In this document: one piece after another, positions 46,901 to 55,921 of the stretch | How the letters are laid out: each line of letters opens with the position of its first letter | How positions within the stretch are numbered: position 1 is the first letter of the stretch | Source: Leptodesmis sichuanensis A121 | GTDB lineage: Bacteria > Cyanobacteriota > Cyanobacteriia > Leptolyngbyales > Leptolyngbyaceae | Reading direction: 5' to 3' | Length of the DNA stretch: 64,000 nucleotides | Assembly: GCF_021379005.1 (NCBI RefSeq) | Contig: NZ_CP075171.1 | Location: 3,286,001 to 3,350,000, forward strand | The notes under the pieces: model-generated | What the model was told of the DNA's origin: nothing | The model's input: only the letters and a program-made list of their open reading frames with translations | Databases searched by the model: none | Made by a program: the position numbers and the translations under genes

Positions 46901-47572
46901 CTACCCTTTCGCTGCCTGGCGACGACGAGCTGCGGTAATCAGGCCCCCCGCTGCCAGTGCACCCAGAATGGTGGTAGGTTCAGGAACGGCCTCACCGTTA
47001 ATGCTGGCAGCACCAATTTCGGCCCCAATCAGTGCAGGATTTTCCAGCACTCCAGCCAGTTCTGGGGAAACCAGCAGATTGGCCACCAGATCCAGCTTCA
47101 ACGTTTTGTCATCAAAGGACAGGCTGCTGGGAGCGGCCACATCAAACAGAATCGCTCCTGTAGTGATGGTGTCCTTGACAAAGAAGCCGCTAGCGATCGC
47201 GCTAACTCGACCTGGATCAAATCCGATCGAGAAGTTGCCCAGTTTCAGCACATCGTTAAAGGTGACGGAGCCAATATGCTCGATCGTGCCACTCACAGGG
47301 GCAAATCCTGTTTGATCAAAACTGAACTTGAAATCCGTAGCTGGAGTAATGGGAAACCCAACCAGATAAGCGCTGGATACCGGAGGAACGGTATCATTAG
47401 CTCCCGTTAAGGTCAGCCCGACACTCTCCAGGGTTGGCAAGTCAAGAAACACACTGGTAACTCCTGAAGCCAGTTGAAAGGTTGCAGCCTTTGCTGGCGC
47501 AGGCATGACCACCGTAGAAACTACGGTCGCGGTCGTTAAACCCAGGACGACAGAAAGCGGACTGAATTTCAT
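46901..47572 (-). CDS. PEP-CTERM exported protein
   Basis: A 223-residue protein with a signal peptide (SVVLGLTTATVVSTVVMPAP, AKAA) and a C-terminal sorting signal: VPEPTT, a hydrophobic helix ILGALAAGGLITAA, then RRRQ. PEP-CTERM signals are recognised by exosortase and archived in exopolysaccharide-producing bacteria. The middle is a beta-rich domain of unknown type (LTLTGANDTVPPVSSAYLVG). Its partner exosortase is not in the window. Confidence 0.9.
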   Translation of the reverse strand: MKFSPLSVVLGLTTATVVSTVVMPAPAKAATFQLASGVTSVFLDLPTLESVGLTLTGANDTVPPVSSAYLVGFPITPATDFKFSFDQTGFAPVSGTIEHIGSVTFNDVLKLGNFSIGFDPGRVSAIASGFFVKDTITTGAILFDVAAPSSLSFDDKTLKLDLVANLLVSPELAGVLENPALIGAEIGAASINGEAVPEPTTILGALAAGGLITAARRRQAAKG

Positions 47573-47782
47573 GGAAGGCTCCTAATGATTGCGTGAGAAC
47601 AACGAATCCGAATAAACACTGGAAGCTTCATCGAGTTTTTAAGCAATCCAGGTGACTTCTTCATAAAACTATAAACTTCCTGGCTGGAGAAATGCCTCTC
47701 TCCGTGTCTTTACGGAATCTTTAAACTAGTGAGATCCTTAGGGTAGGCCGATTTTGAGACATTCTTCTGTGATACCGGAATC

Positions 47783-48250
47783 TCAATTATTTTCAGCGGT
47801 TTCTTGTTGTTTCAACTCCCGACATTTCCCTTCAGCCGCTTGATAGGCCGCTTGATACTCTTCTCCACCCAGCATCGCATCTCCGTAGTATGCATAAGGC
47901 GCGGTGCCATAAATGGGTAAGGGAGGATCTTCGGGATAGTCTTCCTTAGCTTCTTCGACAGCAGCTTTGAGTTGCTTCACACTCAGTCGCTGGGCCGGGA
48001 AATAATACAAATCCTGACTACGGCGATTCAAGTAGGGCAGGGAGGGATCAATCAGGCAATCGTCCAGTTCCAACCAGGCGTGTTCTAGAGGTTGCCGTCT
48101 CCCTGGAATCACTAAAAAGCCCTGAACATACATCGCTGTTTTAGTTGCTAAGGCTCCTCGATAGGCATTGTCAAAAGCGGCCCTGGTTTTGCTTTTAACG
48201 TGCTGGGCTAATTCCTGCGATCGCGCTTCATCCAGTGGTTTATTCATCAC
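47783..48250 (-). CDS. Hypothetical protein, conserved in cyanobacteria
   Basis: A 155-residue soluble protein without recognised domain. HVKSKTRAAFDNAYRGAL, FLVIPGRRQPLEHAWLEL and FPAQRLSVKQLKAAVEEAK look like an alpha/beta fold, and PLEHAWLELDDCLIDPSLP recalls small proteins annotated only as conserved in cyanobacteria. Two ATG codons in tandem at the start. Confidence 0.6.
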   Translation of the reverse strand: MMNKPLDEARSQELAQHVKSKTRAAFDNAYRGALATKTAMYVQGFLVIPGRRQPLEHAWLELDDCLIDPSLPYLNRRSQDLYYFPAQRLSVKQLKAAVEEAKEDYPEDPPLPIYGTAPYAYYGDAMLGGEEYQAAYQAAEGKCRELKQQETAENN

Positions 48251-48671
48251 ACTCTGTCAACCGGGAAAATACACCGACCCCATAGTTGTAGCATCTTCGC
48301 GATCGCCCCCCACTGGCCTCCCAATCCAAAATTCCAAATTCCCAATCCATCCACCAGCCACTTGCAGATCTGTCCCAAGGCGTATGGGCAAACCCTGAAA
48401 CCAGGACGATGATGAGAAATGTGAGGAGTGAACAGCAAAAAACAAAAGCCCCTGAGGTCGAAACACGGACAGACTCTCAGGGGCTTTTGCTTGGGATGAT
48501 TACTAGGTTCGCCGCAGCCCCGTCCGGTTCACAAAAATAACCTGTCAGTCCGGGAGCGATCGCCAGTCTGCTGATTGGGTACGAGCTAATCTCAGATTTC
48601 TACCATCCAAAATCCAAAATCCTCAAACTCTACTACGCTAGAGCTATTCCATCGAGTGTCAGAGGTGTTGT
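48251..48671. other. 421-bp spacer, possible small RNA
   Basis: No protein gene is supported. Contents: a CCAAAAT/CCAAATT STRR around 48326-48352 and 48606-48632, a HIP1-bearing middle, and the orphan terminator hairpin. A non-coding RNA on the minus strand between about 48490 and 48600 ending at that hairpin is the simplest explanation. Confidence 0.4.
48443..48489 (-). terminator. Strong orphan terminator-like hairpin
   Basis: Perfect 14-bp arms CAAAAGCCCCTGAG (48443-48456) and CTCAGGGGCTTTTG (48476-48489) with a 19-nt loop. Read on the minus strand the stem is followed by TTTTGTTTTTT, the expected U tract. No annotated gene ends here on the minus strand, so the transcript it would terminate starts between about 48490 and 48670. 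Confidence 0.7.
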
Positions 48672-50396
48672 ATGGCTAAGGAATCCCTGCCTCGTCTAAC
48701 TCAAGCACAAATTCGGGAACTGGCTACAGAGCAAAGTTTTGAACGGGGCGAACTCTACTATCGTCAAGGAGCCATTTTTAACGCCATGCGACAGGGACTG
48801 GAACTGCGAGCCGATTGCCAGGGTTCCACCATCTATCATGTGCAGGCCAAACTGAATCAGCAGGGATTAGAGTCCTCCCGGTGTACCTGCCCCTATGACT
48901 GGGGCGGACTGTGCAAACATCAAGTAGCCTTACTGCTCACCTACATCCACGATCCGCAACAGTTTCAGGTGATACCGCCGATGAGCGAGCTGTTGGCGGC
49001 TCATAGTCGAGAGGATTTAGTAGCACTGATTGGGCGCATGATTCAGCGACATCCAGAGTTGCTATATCTGGTGGAATTGTCCGCCCCCCATCCGGCTAAT
49101 CAACCGATGGAGATGTCAACCTATCGGCGCAAAGCCCAACAAGCTTTAAGACGGGAGGATCCAGAAGAAATTGCCGAAGGGCTGCAGGGGCTTATGGAAG
49201 CAGCTAAACACCTGCTGGAACGGGGAGATTGGTTGAATGCTGGGGCGCTATATCACCTGTTGTTGGAGGAACTGACAGTATCCTATGACTACGAAATGTT
49301 TGAAATTGACTATGACGGTGATGTCGCTTGTATTACTCAGGATGCCATTGCAGGATTGAATCAGTGTTTGAGCAAAGCCCAGGATCTGGATGCGCAGGTT
49401 CGCAGAGACTGGCTAACAGCCCTGTTCGAGGCAGAGTTAAAAGATCTGGAATTGGGTGGCATTGACTTTGCAGCGGGAGCTAGCGAGGCATTATTAGCGT
49501 GGGCAACGGATGAGGACTGGGAATGGTTGGAACCCCAAATTCGGGATGCGATCGCCAAGCACGATCGCTGGGCGAAGGAACAACTGGTCAACTTGCTGGC
49601 TCAACGACAGCAGCAATCAGGTAGGGGGCAAGCCGCCAGCGATCTGATCCACGAGTTGGGAACGCCAGAACAGCGGGCCTTTTTGTTGGTAGAAGAAGGC
49701 AAGTTTGAGGACGCGATCGCGATCGCCGAAGAAAGCTTCAGCCACTTGCCTGGATTAGTCACTCAGTTCGCCGACGCACTGCTGAAGGCGAACCGCTCAG
49801 ATCTGGCGTTGCAATGGATCAGCCAGCAACAAACCCAGAATCCTCGTTACGGATATAAGGACTGGCTCTCTCAATTTCACCGTACTCACGGTCATCCTGA
49901 ATTAGCCTTAACGATGGACTACGAAGAGTTTCAGGCGCATCCTTCCTTTCCGCGTTATTTGGAACTGCGAAAGTTCGCTCAAAGCCTGGGTGCCTGGGAC
50001 GAGTTGCACAGCAAAATTATCCAGCAACTGGAACAGTCCAAACAGACCAGTCTATTGATCGACATTGCTGTGGAAGAAGGGGAGGGCGATCGCGCCTGGC
50101 AACTCCTGCGTTCTGATCCGAGATCTCAATTCACCCGCGCGGAAGTAGTGGCGAAAGCGATCGAAGCGACTCATCCCCAGGATGCGATCGCGCTATACAA
50201 CCAGTTAGCCAACCGTTTCATCGAACAACGAAATCGGGGAGCCTATCAATCGGCGGCAAGCTATTTGAAGCGAGTGAAAGCCTTACACGAAGCCACCCAA
50301 ACTCAAGAGGATTGGCGATCGACGATTCAACAAATTCGTACCAAATACGCTCGACTGCCTGCTTTGCAGGATGAGTTGAACAGGGCAGGGCTTTAA
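48672..50396 (+). CDS. SWIM zinc-finger protein with long helical domain
   Basis: A 574-residue protein. The SWIM motif SRCTCPYDWGGLCKHQVALL (about residues 75-94) has the CxC..CxH ligands. The remaining 450 residues are helical repeats (RREDPEEIAEGLQGLMEAAK, EGKFEDAIAIAEESFSHLP, HPQDAIALYNQLANRF), similar to TPR-like solenoids. SWIM domains bind DNA or proteins; a role in chromatin or repair has been proposed for relatives, unproven here. The frame is clean and codon use is like that of its neighbours. Confidence 0.85.
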   Translation: MAKESLPRLTQAQIRELATEQSFERGELYYRQGAIFNAMRQGLELRADCQGSTIYHVQAKLNQQGLESSRCTCPYDWGGLCKHQVALLLTYIHDPQQFQVIPPMSELLAAHSREDLVALIGRMIQRHPELLYLVELSAPHPANQPMEMSTYRRKAQQALRREDPEEIAEGLQGLMEAAKHLLERGDWLNAGALYHLLLEELTVSYDYEMFEIDYDGDVACITQDAIAGLNQCLSKAQDLDAQVRRDWLTALFEAELKDLELGGIDFAAGASEALLAWATDEDWEWLEPQIRDAIAKHDRWAKEQLVNLLAQRQQQSGRGQAASDLIHELGTPEQRAFLLVEEGKFEDAIAIAEESFSHLPGLVTQFADALLKANRSDLALQWISQQQTQNPRYGYKDWLSQFHRTHGHPELALTMDYEEFQAHPSFPRYLELRKFAQSLGAWDELHSKIIQQLEQSKQTSLLIDIAVEEGEGDRAWQLLRSDPRSQFTRAEVVAKAIEATHPQDAIALYNQLANRFIEQRNRGAYQSAASYLKRVKALHEATQTQEDWRSTIQQIRTKYARLPALQDELNRAGL

Positions 50397-50513
50397 GGAG
50401 TAATGCTATTGAATCATCAGTACCCAAAGTCGCTCCTGTAAAACGAGAGCGTCGATTCTGCCTCGCAAAATTTGTTCCTGTTCAGTGATTGCCAGAGTTT
50501 GTACCATGAGCGT

Positions 50514-53498
50514 TTAGAATTTGCCCTCCAATGCCGGAATGCAGCGATCGCAGAGCAGCGGATGGTCTTTGGACTGACCCACAAAGGTGGAGTAATTCCA
50601 GCAGCGATCGCACTTCTCGCCCTCTGCTTTCACCACCCCAATGCCCACGGTTTCCGTTTGAGCGCTATACTTTGCATCCGCCAATTTTTCAGCCGCATCC
50701 AGTACTTCCACCTGGGAAGTGAGGAAGAGATAGCGGAGTTCATCGACGTGATCGAGTGCTGAGTGCTGAGTGCTGAGTGCTGAGTTGGGTTTCGGATTGA
50801 GTGCTTGGAGGGTTGCTCGCAAGGTAGGATCCGACACAGACAACAGCAGTTTGGCTTCTAAAGAAGAGCCGATCGCCTTATCTGCCCGCGCTTTTTCCAT
50901 TACTTTGTTGACTTCGGTGCGGATGTCGCGCAGTTGTTCCCATTTGGTAGCCAGTTCAGGTTGATGCCACTGGTCTTCCAGCTTCACCCAACCCGCTTCA
51001 AAGACAGATTTGTACGGGGTGGAGTAGGGCAAGAATTGCCAGATGTCTTCGGCCAGGTGGGAGAGAACGGGGGCAATTGCTCGCGCCAGGTTCTCCAATG
51101 CAATCCACATCACGGTCTGGCAACTGCGGCGACGAGGAGAATTCGGCGCACTGATATAGAGCCGATCCTTGGCAATATCCAGATAGAAATTGGACAGATC
51201 CACCACACAGAAATTCTGCACCGTCTGGAAAAAGCGGTAGAACTGGAAGCTGTCAAACGCCTCGGTCACATCCTGAAAGACTTCGGTGATTCGGTGCAGC
51301 ATATAGCGATCGAGTTCTGGCAGTTGCTCATAAGGCACCGCGTCTTGAGCCGGATCAAAGTCATGCAAATTACCCAGCAGGAACCGAGCCGTGTTGCGAA
51401 TTTTGCCGCGCACATCGCCCAACTGTTTCAGGATATTTTTGCCAATCAGTACATCGGAAGTGTAATCGACGGAGGACACCCACAACCGCAACACATCGGC
51501 TCCATAGGGCGGTTCTTCTTTCTGATTCTTGCCGCCGTTGATGATGATCGCCGGATCTACTACATTGCCCAGCGACTTGCTCATCTTGCGGCCCTGTTCA
51601 TCCAGCGCAAAACCATGAGTCAGAACGGTCTTATAGGGCGCATGACCATTCACCGCCACACTGGTCAGCAAACTGGATTGGAACCAACCCCGGTGTTGAT
51701 CCGATCCTTCTAAATACATATCGGCAGGATATTTAAGCTTTGAGGTTTGAGGTTTGAGGTTTGAGGTTTCTGCCAACTGAGAACTTAAAACTGAGAACTC
51801 AGCACTGTCCAAAACGGCTGCCCAGGAGGAACCGGAGTCGAACCAGACATCCATGGTATCAGTGCCTTTGCGGTAGGTTTTGCCGTTGCTACGGTAGGGT
51901 TCCGGGAGCAGGTCGGCGACGGAGAGTTCCCACCAGGCATCCGAGCCTTGTTCAGCGATGATGGCCTGCACATGGGCGATCGTTGCCTCGTTCATCAGGG
52001 GTTCGTTCGTGTCCTCGTCATAAAACACGGGAATGGGAACGCCCCAACTGCGCTGCCGGGAAATGCACCAGTCCGATCGCTCGGCCACCATTGGGGTGAT
52101 CCGGTTTTCGCCCTGAGCTGGAATCCAGGTCACCTCTGCGATCGCCTTCAGGGCCTTATCCCGGAAGCCTTCCACGGAAGCAAACCATTGTTCGGTAGCC
52201 CGGAAGATCGTTGGTTTTTTGGTGCGCCAGTCGTAGGGATATTTATGCACGTAAGGTTCTTCTTTCAAGAGAGAACCCGCTTCCTGCAGGGCGACCACCA
52301 CCGCTCCATTGCCCTCTCCCAGCACATTCAGGCCAGCAAAAGGGCCAGCTTCTTCGGTAAAGTTGCCATCGTCGTCTACGGGGGAAAAGATCGGCAGTCC
52401 ATAGCGCAAGCCCACATGATAGTCTTCCTGACCATGCCCAGGAGCGGTGTGGACCAATCCGGTTCCAGATTCGGTTGTCACATAATCCCCACCGATCACG
52501 ACTTCACTTTCCCGATCGTACAGGGGATGGCGGTAGGTAATGTGTTCCAGCAACTTGCCCATTACCGTTGCCTGCACCGTCAGGCTGGTGCCCAGGGTTT
52601 CAGAGAGACGATCGACCAGATCCTTGGCCACGATCAGGTAGCGCATGGGGCCGATTCTGGTTTTCAGGGTTGCCAGTTCAGGGCCAACTTCCACCACGGC
52701 GTAGACCAATTCTGGATTGACGCTAACGGCTAAATTGGCGGGAATGGTCCAGGGTGTCGTTGTCCAGATCGCGACTCCCAGTTCACCCAGAAACGGATCC
52801 AGGGGAGCCTGTAATGCAGGAGGCAGGTTGGTGACTTCAAAGGCGGCATAGAGCGATCGCGAGGTGTGGCCTTCCGGATACTCCAGTTCTGCTTCTGCCA
52901 GTGCCGTTTTAGAACTGGGACTCCAGTGAACGGGTTTGCGGCCCCGGTAGATGTAGCCCTTGGTCACCATCTGCCCAAACACGCCGATTTGTGCCGCTTC
53001 ATAGGCAGGATTCAGGGTCAGGTAGGGATGATCCCAATCGCCCCATACGCCATACCGCTTGAAACTGGCCCGTTGCTCATCCACCGTCTTGAGGGCAAAT
53101 TCTTTGGCTTTCTGGCGCAGGCTTAACGGGGTCAGTTCGCGTCGCTGCTCTGGCTTCATGGCTTGCAGCACCTTCAATTCAATGGGCAATCCATGACAAT
53201 CCCAACCGGGTACATAGCGCACTTTTCGCCCTTGCAACAGCCGATATTTATTAATGATGTCCTTGAGAATTTTGTTCATGGCATGGCCCATGTGCAGGGA
53301 GCCATTGGCGTAGGGCGGCCCATCGTGCAGCACGAACACCTCACCGGGATTATGCTGCGACAGGCGATCGTAAATTTGATACTCTTCCCAAAACTTTTGA
53401 ATCTCTGGTTCCCGTTTGACGGCATTCGCCCGCATATCAAACTGGGTCTTGGGAAGGTTAACAGTGTCTTTGTACGATCCGGGTTCTGTTGCAGCCAT
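50514..53498 (-). CDS. ileS: Isoleucyl-tRNA synthetase
   Basis: About 994 residues from ATG at 53498 (MAATEPGSYKDTVNLPKT). The HIGH motif variant LHMGHA (in PPYANGSLHMGHA), the editing domain (TTPWTIPANLAVSVNPE), the KMSKS loop (GRKMSKSLGN) and the C-terminal zinc finger (CDRCWNYS, CDRC) are present. The enzyme charges tRNA-Ile and edits valine. Two heptad arrays are translated: one adds about 22 residues (SAEFSVLSSQLAETSNLKPQ) between DSGSSWAAV and YPADMYLEGSDQ, the other adds about 12 (NSALSTQHSALD) in the C-terminal part. Otherwise the gene looks intact; length exceeds the usual 955-965. Confidence 0.95.
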   Translation of the reverse strand: MAATEPGSYKDTVNLPKTQFDMRANAVKREPEIQKFWEEYQIYDRLSQHNPGEVFVLHDGPPYANGSLHMGHAMNKILKDIINKYRLLQGRKVRYVPGWDCHGLPIELKVLQAMKPEQRRELTPLSLRQKAKEFALKTVDEQRASFKRYGVWGDWDHPYLTLNPAYEAAQIGVFGQMVTKGYIYRGRKPVHWSPSSKTALAEAELEYPEGHTSRSLYAAFEVTNLPPALQAPLDPFLGELGVAIWTTTPWTIPANLAVSVNPELVYAVVEVGPELATLKTRIGPMRYLIVAKDLVDRLSETLGTSLTVQATVMGKLLEHITYRHPLYDRESEVVIGGDYVTTESGTGLVHTAPGHGQEDYHVGLRYGLPIFSPVDDDGNFTEEAGPFAGLNVLGEGNGAVVVALQEAGSLLKEEPYVHKYPYDWRTKKPTIFRATEQWFASVEGFRDKALKAIAEVTWIPAQGENRITPMVAERSDWCISRQRSWGVPIPVFYDEDTNEPLMNEATIAHVQAIIAEQGSDAWWELSVADLLPEPYRSNGKTYRKGTDTMDVWFDSGSSWAAVLDSAEFSVLSSQLAETSNLKPQTSKLKYPADMYLEGSDQHRGWFQSSLLTSVAVNGHAPYKTVLTHGFALDEQGRKMSKSLGNVVDPAIIINGGKNQKEEPPYGADVLRLWVSSVDYTSDVLIGKNILKQLGDVRGKIRNTARFLLGNLHDFDPAQDAVPYEQLPELDRYMLHRITEVFQDVTEAFDSFQFYRFFQTVQNFCVVDLSNFYLDIAKDRLYISAPNSPRRRSCQTVMWIALENLARAIAPVLSHLAEDIWQFLPYSTPYKSVFEAGWVKLEDQWHQPELATKWEQLRDIRTEVNKVMEKARADKAIGSSLEAKLLLSVSDPTLRATLQALNPKPNSALSTQHSALDHVDELRYLFLTSQVEVLDAAEKLADAKYSAQTETVGIGVVKAEGEKCDRCWNYSTFVGQSKDHPLLCDRCIPALEGKF
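50754..50785. repeat. In-frame heptad STRR in ileS, C-terminal copy
   Basis: Exactly four units of GAGTGCT (50754-50781) plus GAGT, translated on the minus strand as part of an Ala/Ser/His linker. Confidence 0.9.
51740..51767. repeat. In-frame heptad STRR in ileS, catalytic-domain copy
   Basis: Four units of TTGAGGT followed by a second, less regular stretch (AACTGAG/AACTTAAAACT, to about 51806). Together they encode the 22-residue insert. Confidence 0.9.
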
Positions 53499-53686
53499 GT
53501 TAGGAGATTTGTTTTCTAGGGAATACAGGCGGTTGTAGTATTTGTAGTATAGCAAAATCCTGCAAGCCTGCCAGTGTGTAGACATTATCTTGGACAATGC
53601 CTACAAGCTTCAAGTTTACCAATCTGGCCTCAAATCATTTTGGATGGTCGATTTTCGATTGCAAGACATTCGTTAGAGGATAGACC

Positions 53687-53869
53687 ATGAAGCGGTATGC
53701 AGTTGTGATTGAGCAGGCTGAAGGGAATTACTCCGCTTATGTTCCTGATTTGCCAGGGTGTGTAGCTGTCGGGGATATGCTGGAAGAAGTTAAGGAGATG
53801 ATTCGAGAAGCGATCGCTTTCCACTTAGAAGGTCTGCAGCTGAGCAGTTCATTGAATGGGGCTGTCTAA
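53687..53869 (+). CDS. Solitary HicB-type antitoxin, shortened
   Basis: A 60-residue protein with the HicB pattern KRYAVVIEQAEGNYSAYVPDLPGC, VGDMLEEVKEMIREAI and FHLEGLQ. The usual C-terminal tail (HLEGL followed by an acidic or Pro-rich extension) is replaced by LSSSLNGAV, and no hicA lies beside it. The frame ends 48 bases before a dispersed repeat that the neighbouring IS110 element has split, so the tail may have been lost in rearrangement. A complete hicAB pair lies just beyond the IS110. Confidence 0.8.
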   Translation: MKRYAVVIEQAEGNYSAYVPDLPGCVAVGDMLEEVKEMIREAIAFHLEGLQLSSSLNGAV

Positions 53870-53964
53870 CCCGTCTGCCTGACGTTGCCCATCACCCGCC
53901 GCTAATAACCTAGAACGCCAACAGATAACCTTTCGACGATCGGGGGCATGGGTGTTATGGAGGG

Positions 53965-54110
53965 ACGAGACTGAGTTTGAGGAGTACACTCAACTTCAGA
54001 ACTCGGAGGAGGCGAGTGACGACTTTGCATGGGCGCGACACCTGATGTCTCTAACAATATCGCACGCACTCGCCTCTTGTCCCTGCTTCAACTAACGAAT
54101 CCTCAGGGCT
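53965..54110 (+). ncRNA. Candidate bridge RNA of the IS110 element
   Basis: In the 5' non-coding end, a 10-bp stem GAGGCGAGTG (54009-54018) with CACTCGCCTC (54067-54076) encloses a 48-nt loop; a smaller TTGAG/CTCAA stem lies just upstream. IS110-group elements (for example IS621) transcribe a bridge RNA from this end that pairs with donor and target. Extents are guessed. Confidence 0.35.
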
Positions 54111-54200
54111 TGGCGTTAACGAACCTTGCCATAACACTTTCGGCTGAAGATCAGGGCATTCCAGCTTCGTTTCAATCAATAGTTTTTCAAGGGTGTGAGT

Positions 54201-55493
54201 ATGAACCAGTCTACCGCCTTGCCAACTGCTGAATCATCCCTTTACGCTGCCTACATTGGCGTTGATTGGGCTGACCGCAAACATGATATCTGCTTGTATG
54301 ATTCAACCACTCAACAAATTGAATCTTGCATCATTAGTGCTCAACCAGAAGCGATCGCTGCTTGGGTAGAAGGATTAAGAAAACGATTTCCGCAAGGAAA
54401 GATTGCCATCTGTACAGAGCAAAAACGAGGATCATTGATCTATGCTCTGTGCAAGTACGAGTTCTTGGTGCTTTACCCAGTCAACACCCTCCTTGTTGCG
54501 AACTATCGCCAAGCGTTCGCGCCCTCTCGGGCTAAATCAGACCCCACCGATGCTCAAATTCTGGTTGAACTGTTGCTCAAGCACTGGGATAAGCTGAAAG
54601 CTTGGCAACCGGGCAGTGCCACACTGCGTTCCCTGCAGCAGTTAGTGGAGAATCGACGGATGCTCGTGGCAGAGAAGGTGCGCCTGACCAATCGGATCAC
54701 GGCTGCGCTTAAAGGCTATTTCCCTCAAGTACTGGAATGGTTTGAGGATAAGGATACCCAGGTGTTCTGTGAGTTCCTCACTTGCTATCCCAGTCTCAAA
54801 GCTGCCCAAGCTGCCTCTAAAGAAGAGTTAGAGAAGTTTTTCAAGTCGCATCACGTTGTGCAGGCAAAGACCATTGAACATAGGCTTGAGCAAATTCAAC
54901 AGGGAGTTGCTTTGACAGAGGATGCAGGTATTGTAGAACCGCTGCAACTCTTAGTTGCAGCCTTAATCGCCCAATTGCAGGTGCTCTTACCCAGTATTAC
55001 AACCTTCGATACCAAGATAGAGAAGCTGTTTGAATCCCATCCCGATGCTGAGTTATTTGCCGCACTACCAGGAGCCGGACCCCATTTAGCACCCAGACTT
55101 CTCGTGGCCTTTGGGGAAGAACGAGATCGCTACCAAACTGCCCAAGACCTGTTGCGCTATGCCGGAATTGCTCCGGTGAAGGAGAGCAGTGGACAGAAGT
55201 CGTGGGTACATTGGCGCTGGAGTTGTCCCAGGTTTCTCCGACAGACCTTTGTGGAATGGGCCTTACAAACTCGCAAATACTCATTCTGGGCAGAAGCGTT
55301 TTATCAGATGCAACGACAGAAGGGGAAAACGCACCAGGCTGCGATTCGGGCTTTGGCATTCAAGTGGATTCGAATTGTTTTCCGCTGCTGGCAGGATAGA
55401 CAGCCCTATGATGAAGTGAAATATCTGATGGCTTTGAAGCGCAAAGGTTCACCCCTCGTACAAAATTTGGCACTCTTGGCAGAAGCCGAATAA
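54201..55493 (+). CDS. IS110-family transposase (bridge recombinase)
   Basis: A 430-residue protein from ATG at 54201; a GTG two codons earlier is also open. The N-terminal DEDD RuvC-like domain shows YIGVDWADRKHDICLYD and SDPTDAQILVELL; the C-terminal Tnp domain shows LPGAGPHLAPRLLVAFG and YAGIAPVKESSGQK, the region that holds the catalytic serine. The frame is intact, so the enzyme is probably active. Read towards hicBA on the other strand. Confidence 0.92.
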   Translation: MNQSTALPTAESSLYAAYIGVDWADRKHDICLYDSTTQQIESCIISAQPEAIAAWVEGLRKRFPQGKIAICTEQKRGSLIYALCKYEFLVLYPVNTLLVANYRQAFAPSRAKSDPTDAQILVELLLKHWDKLKAWQPGSATLRSLQQLVENRRMLVAEKVRLTNRITAALKGYFPQVLEWFEDKDTQVFCEFLTCYPSLKAAQAASKEELEKFFKSHHVVQAKTIEHRLEQIQQGVALTEDAGIVEPLQLLVAALIAQLQVLLPSITTFDTKIEKLFESHPDAELFAALPGAGPHLAPRLLVAFGEERDRYQTAQDLLRYAGIAPVKESSGQKSWVHWRWSCPRFLRQTFVEWALQTRKYSFWAEAFYQMQRQKGKTHQAAIRALAFKWIRIVFRCWQDRQPYDEVKYLMALKRKGSPLVQNLALLAEAE

Positions 55494-55702
55494 ATCTCAA
55501 AACAGACAGTACAAAAAATGAGAGTAAGAACAGCATCGAAAAAATAGAATCAATGCTGAAGCATCGTCCTGGAATTCAATTGAAGTAAACATCAAGGGAT
55601 AGAGAATGGAAAACAGGAAATAAAAAACAAATTCCCACCAAGCCTCTTGACTCCGTAGGACTCAGGGCATATTGTTATGCTGCGCCGCGACCGCTACGAC
55701 TT

Positions 55703-55921
55703 TCAAGCTACTTGAAGTGTTCTAGGTTCAGGGATAGATTCACCTTCTGCTTTCCAGGCTTCCAAGTACATTTCAATTACTTCTTCACCATTATGAAGTG
55801 CTTCTTCACGAGTTTCACCGTGAGTACAAGGCATTACCACTAAATCGGAAAACTCTGGGATGGTGACTAGGAAAAGCTGATCTTCATCAGACCATTGAAT
55901 AATCATGCTATATCGACTCAT
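55703..55921 (-). CDS. hicB: HicB antitoxin
   Basis: A 72-residue HicB with SRYSMIIQWSDEDQLFLVTIPEF, HGETREEALHNGEEVIEMYLEAW and the normal tail EGESIPEPRTLQVA. It neutralises HicA and usually autoregulates the operon. Its start overlaps the hicA stop by 4 bases. The stop is immediately followed by the right end of the split dispersed repeat. Confidence 0.9.
   Translation of the reverse strand: MSRYSMIIQWSDEDQLFLVTIPEFSDLVVMPCTHGETREEALHNGEEVIEMYLEAWKAEGESIPEPRTLQVA

Larger units (their letters stand above)
53936..55672 (+). mobile_element. IS110-family element (approximate limits)
   Basis: Limits are inferred from where the interrupted repeat leaves off; the element would be about 1.7 kb, with 265 bp of non-coding sequence 5' of the transposase and about 180 bp 3' of it. 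IS110 elements lack conventional inverted repeats, so the ends cannot be read from the element itself. Confidence 0.6.
53918..55700. repeat. Dispersed repeat, copy 1, split by IS110
   Basis: The 18-bp CCAACAGATAACCTTTCG at 53918-53935 is identical to the start of the intact copy (58191-58208). The other end, TGTTATGCTGCGCCGC and CGCTACGAC (55673-55700), matches the end of the intact copy (58312-58336). Everything between is the IS110 element, so the repeat appears interrupted. Confidence 0.6.

Noticed and set aside
48400-48445. Yfr1-like motif ACTCCTCACA on the minus strand
   Set aside because: The motif is on the wrong side of the hairpin (after, not before it), and the 5' stem and final terminator expected of Yfr1 are missing.
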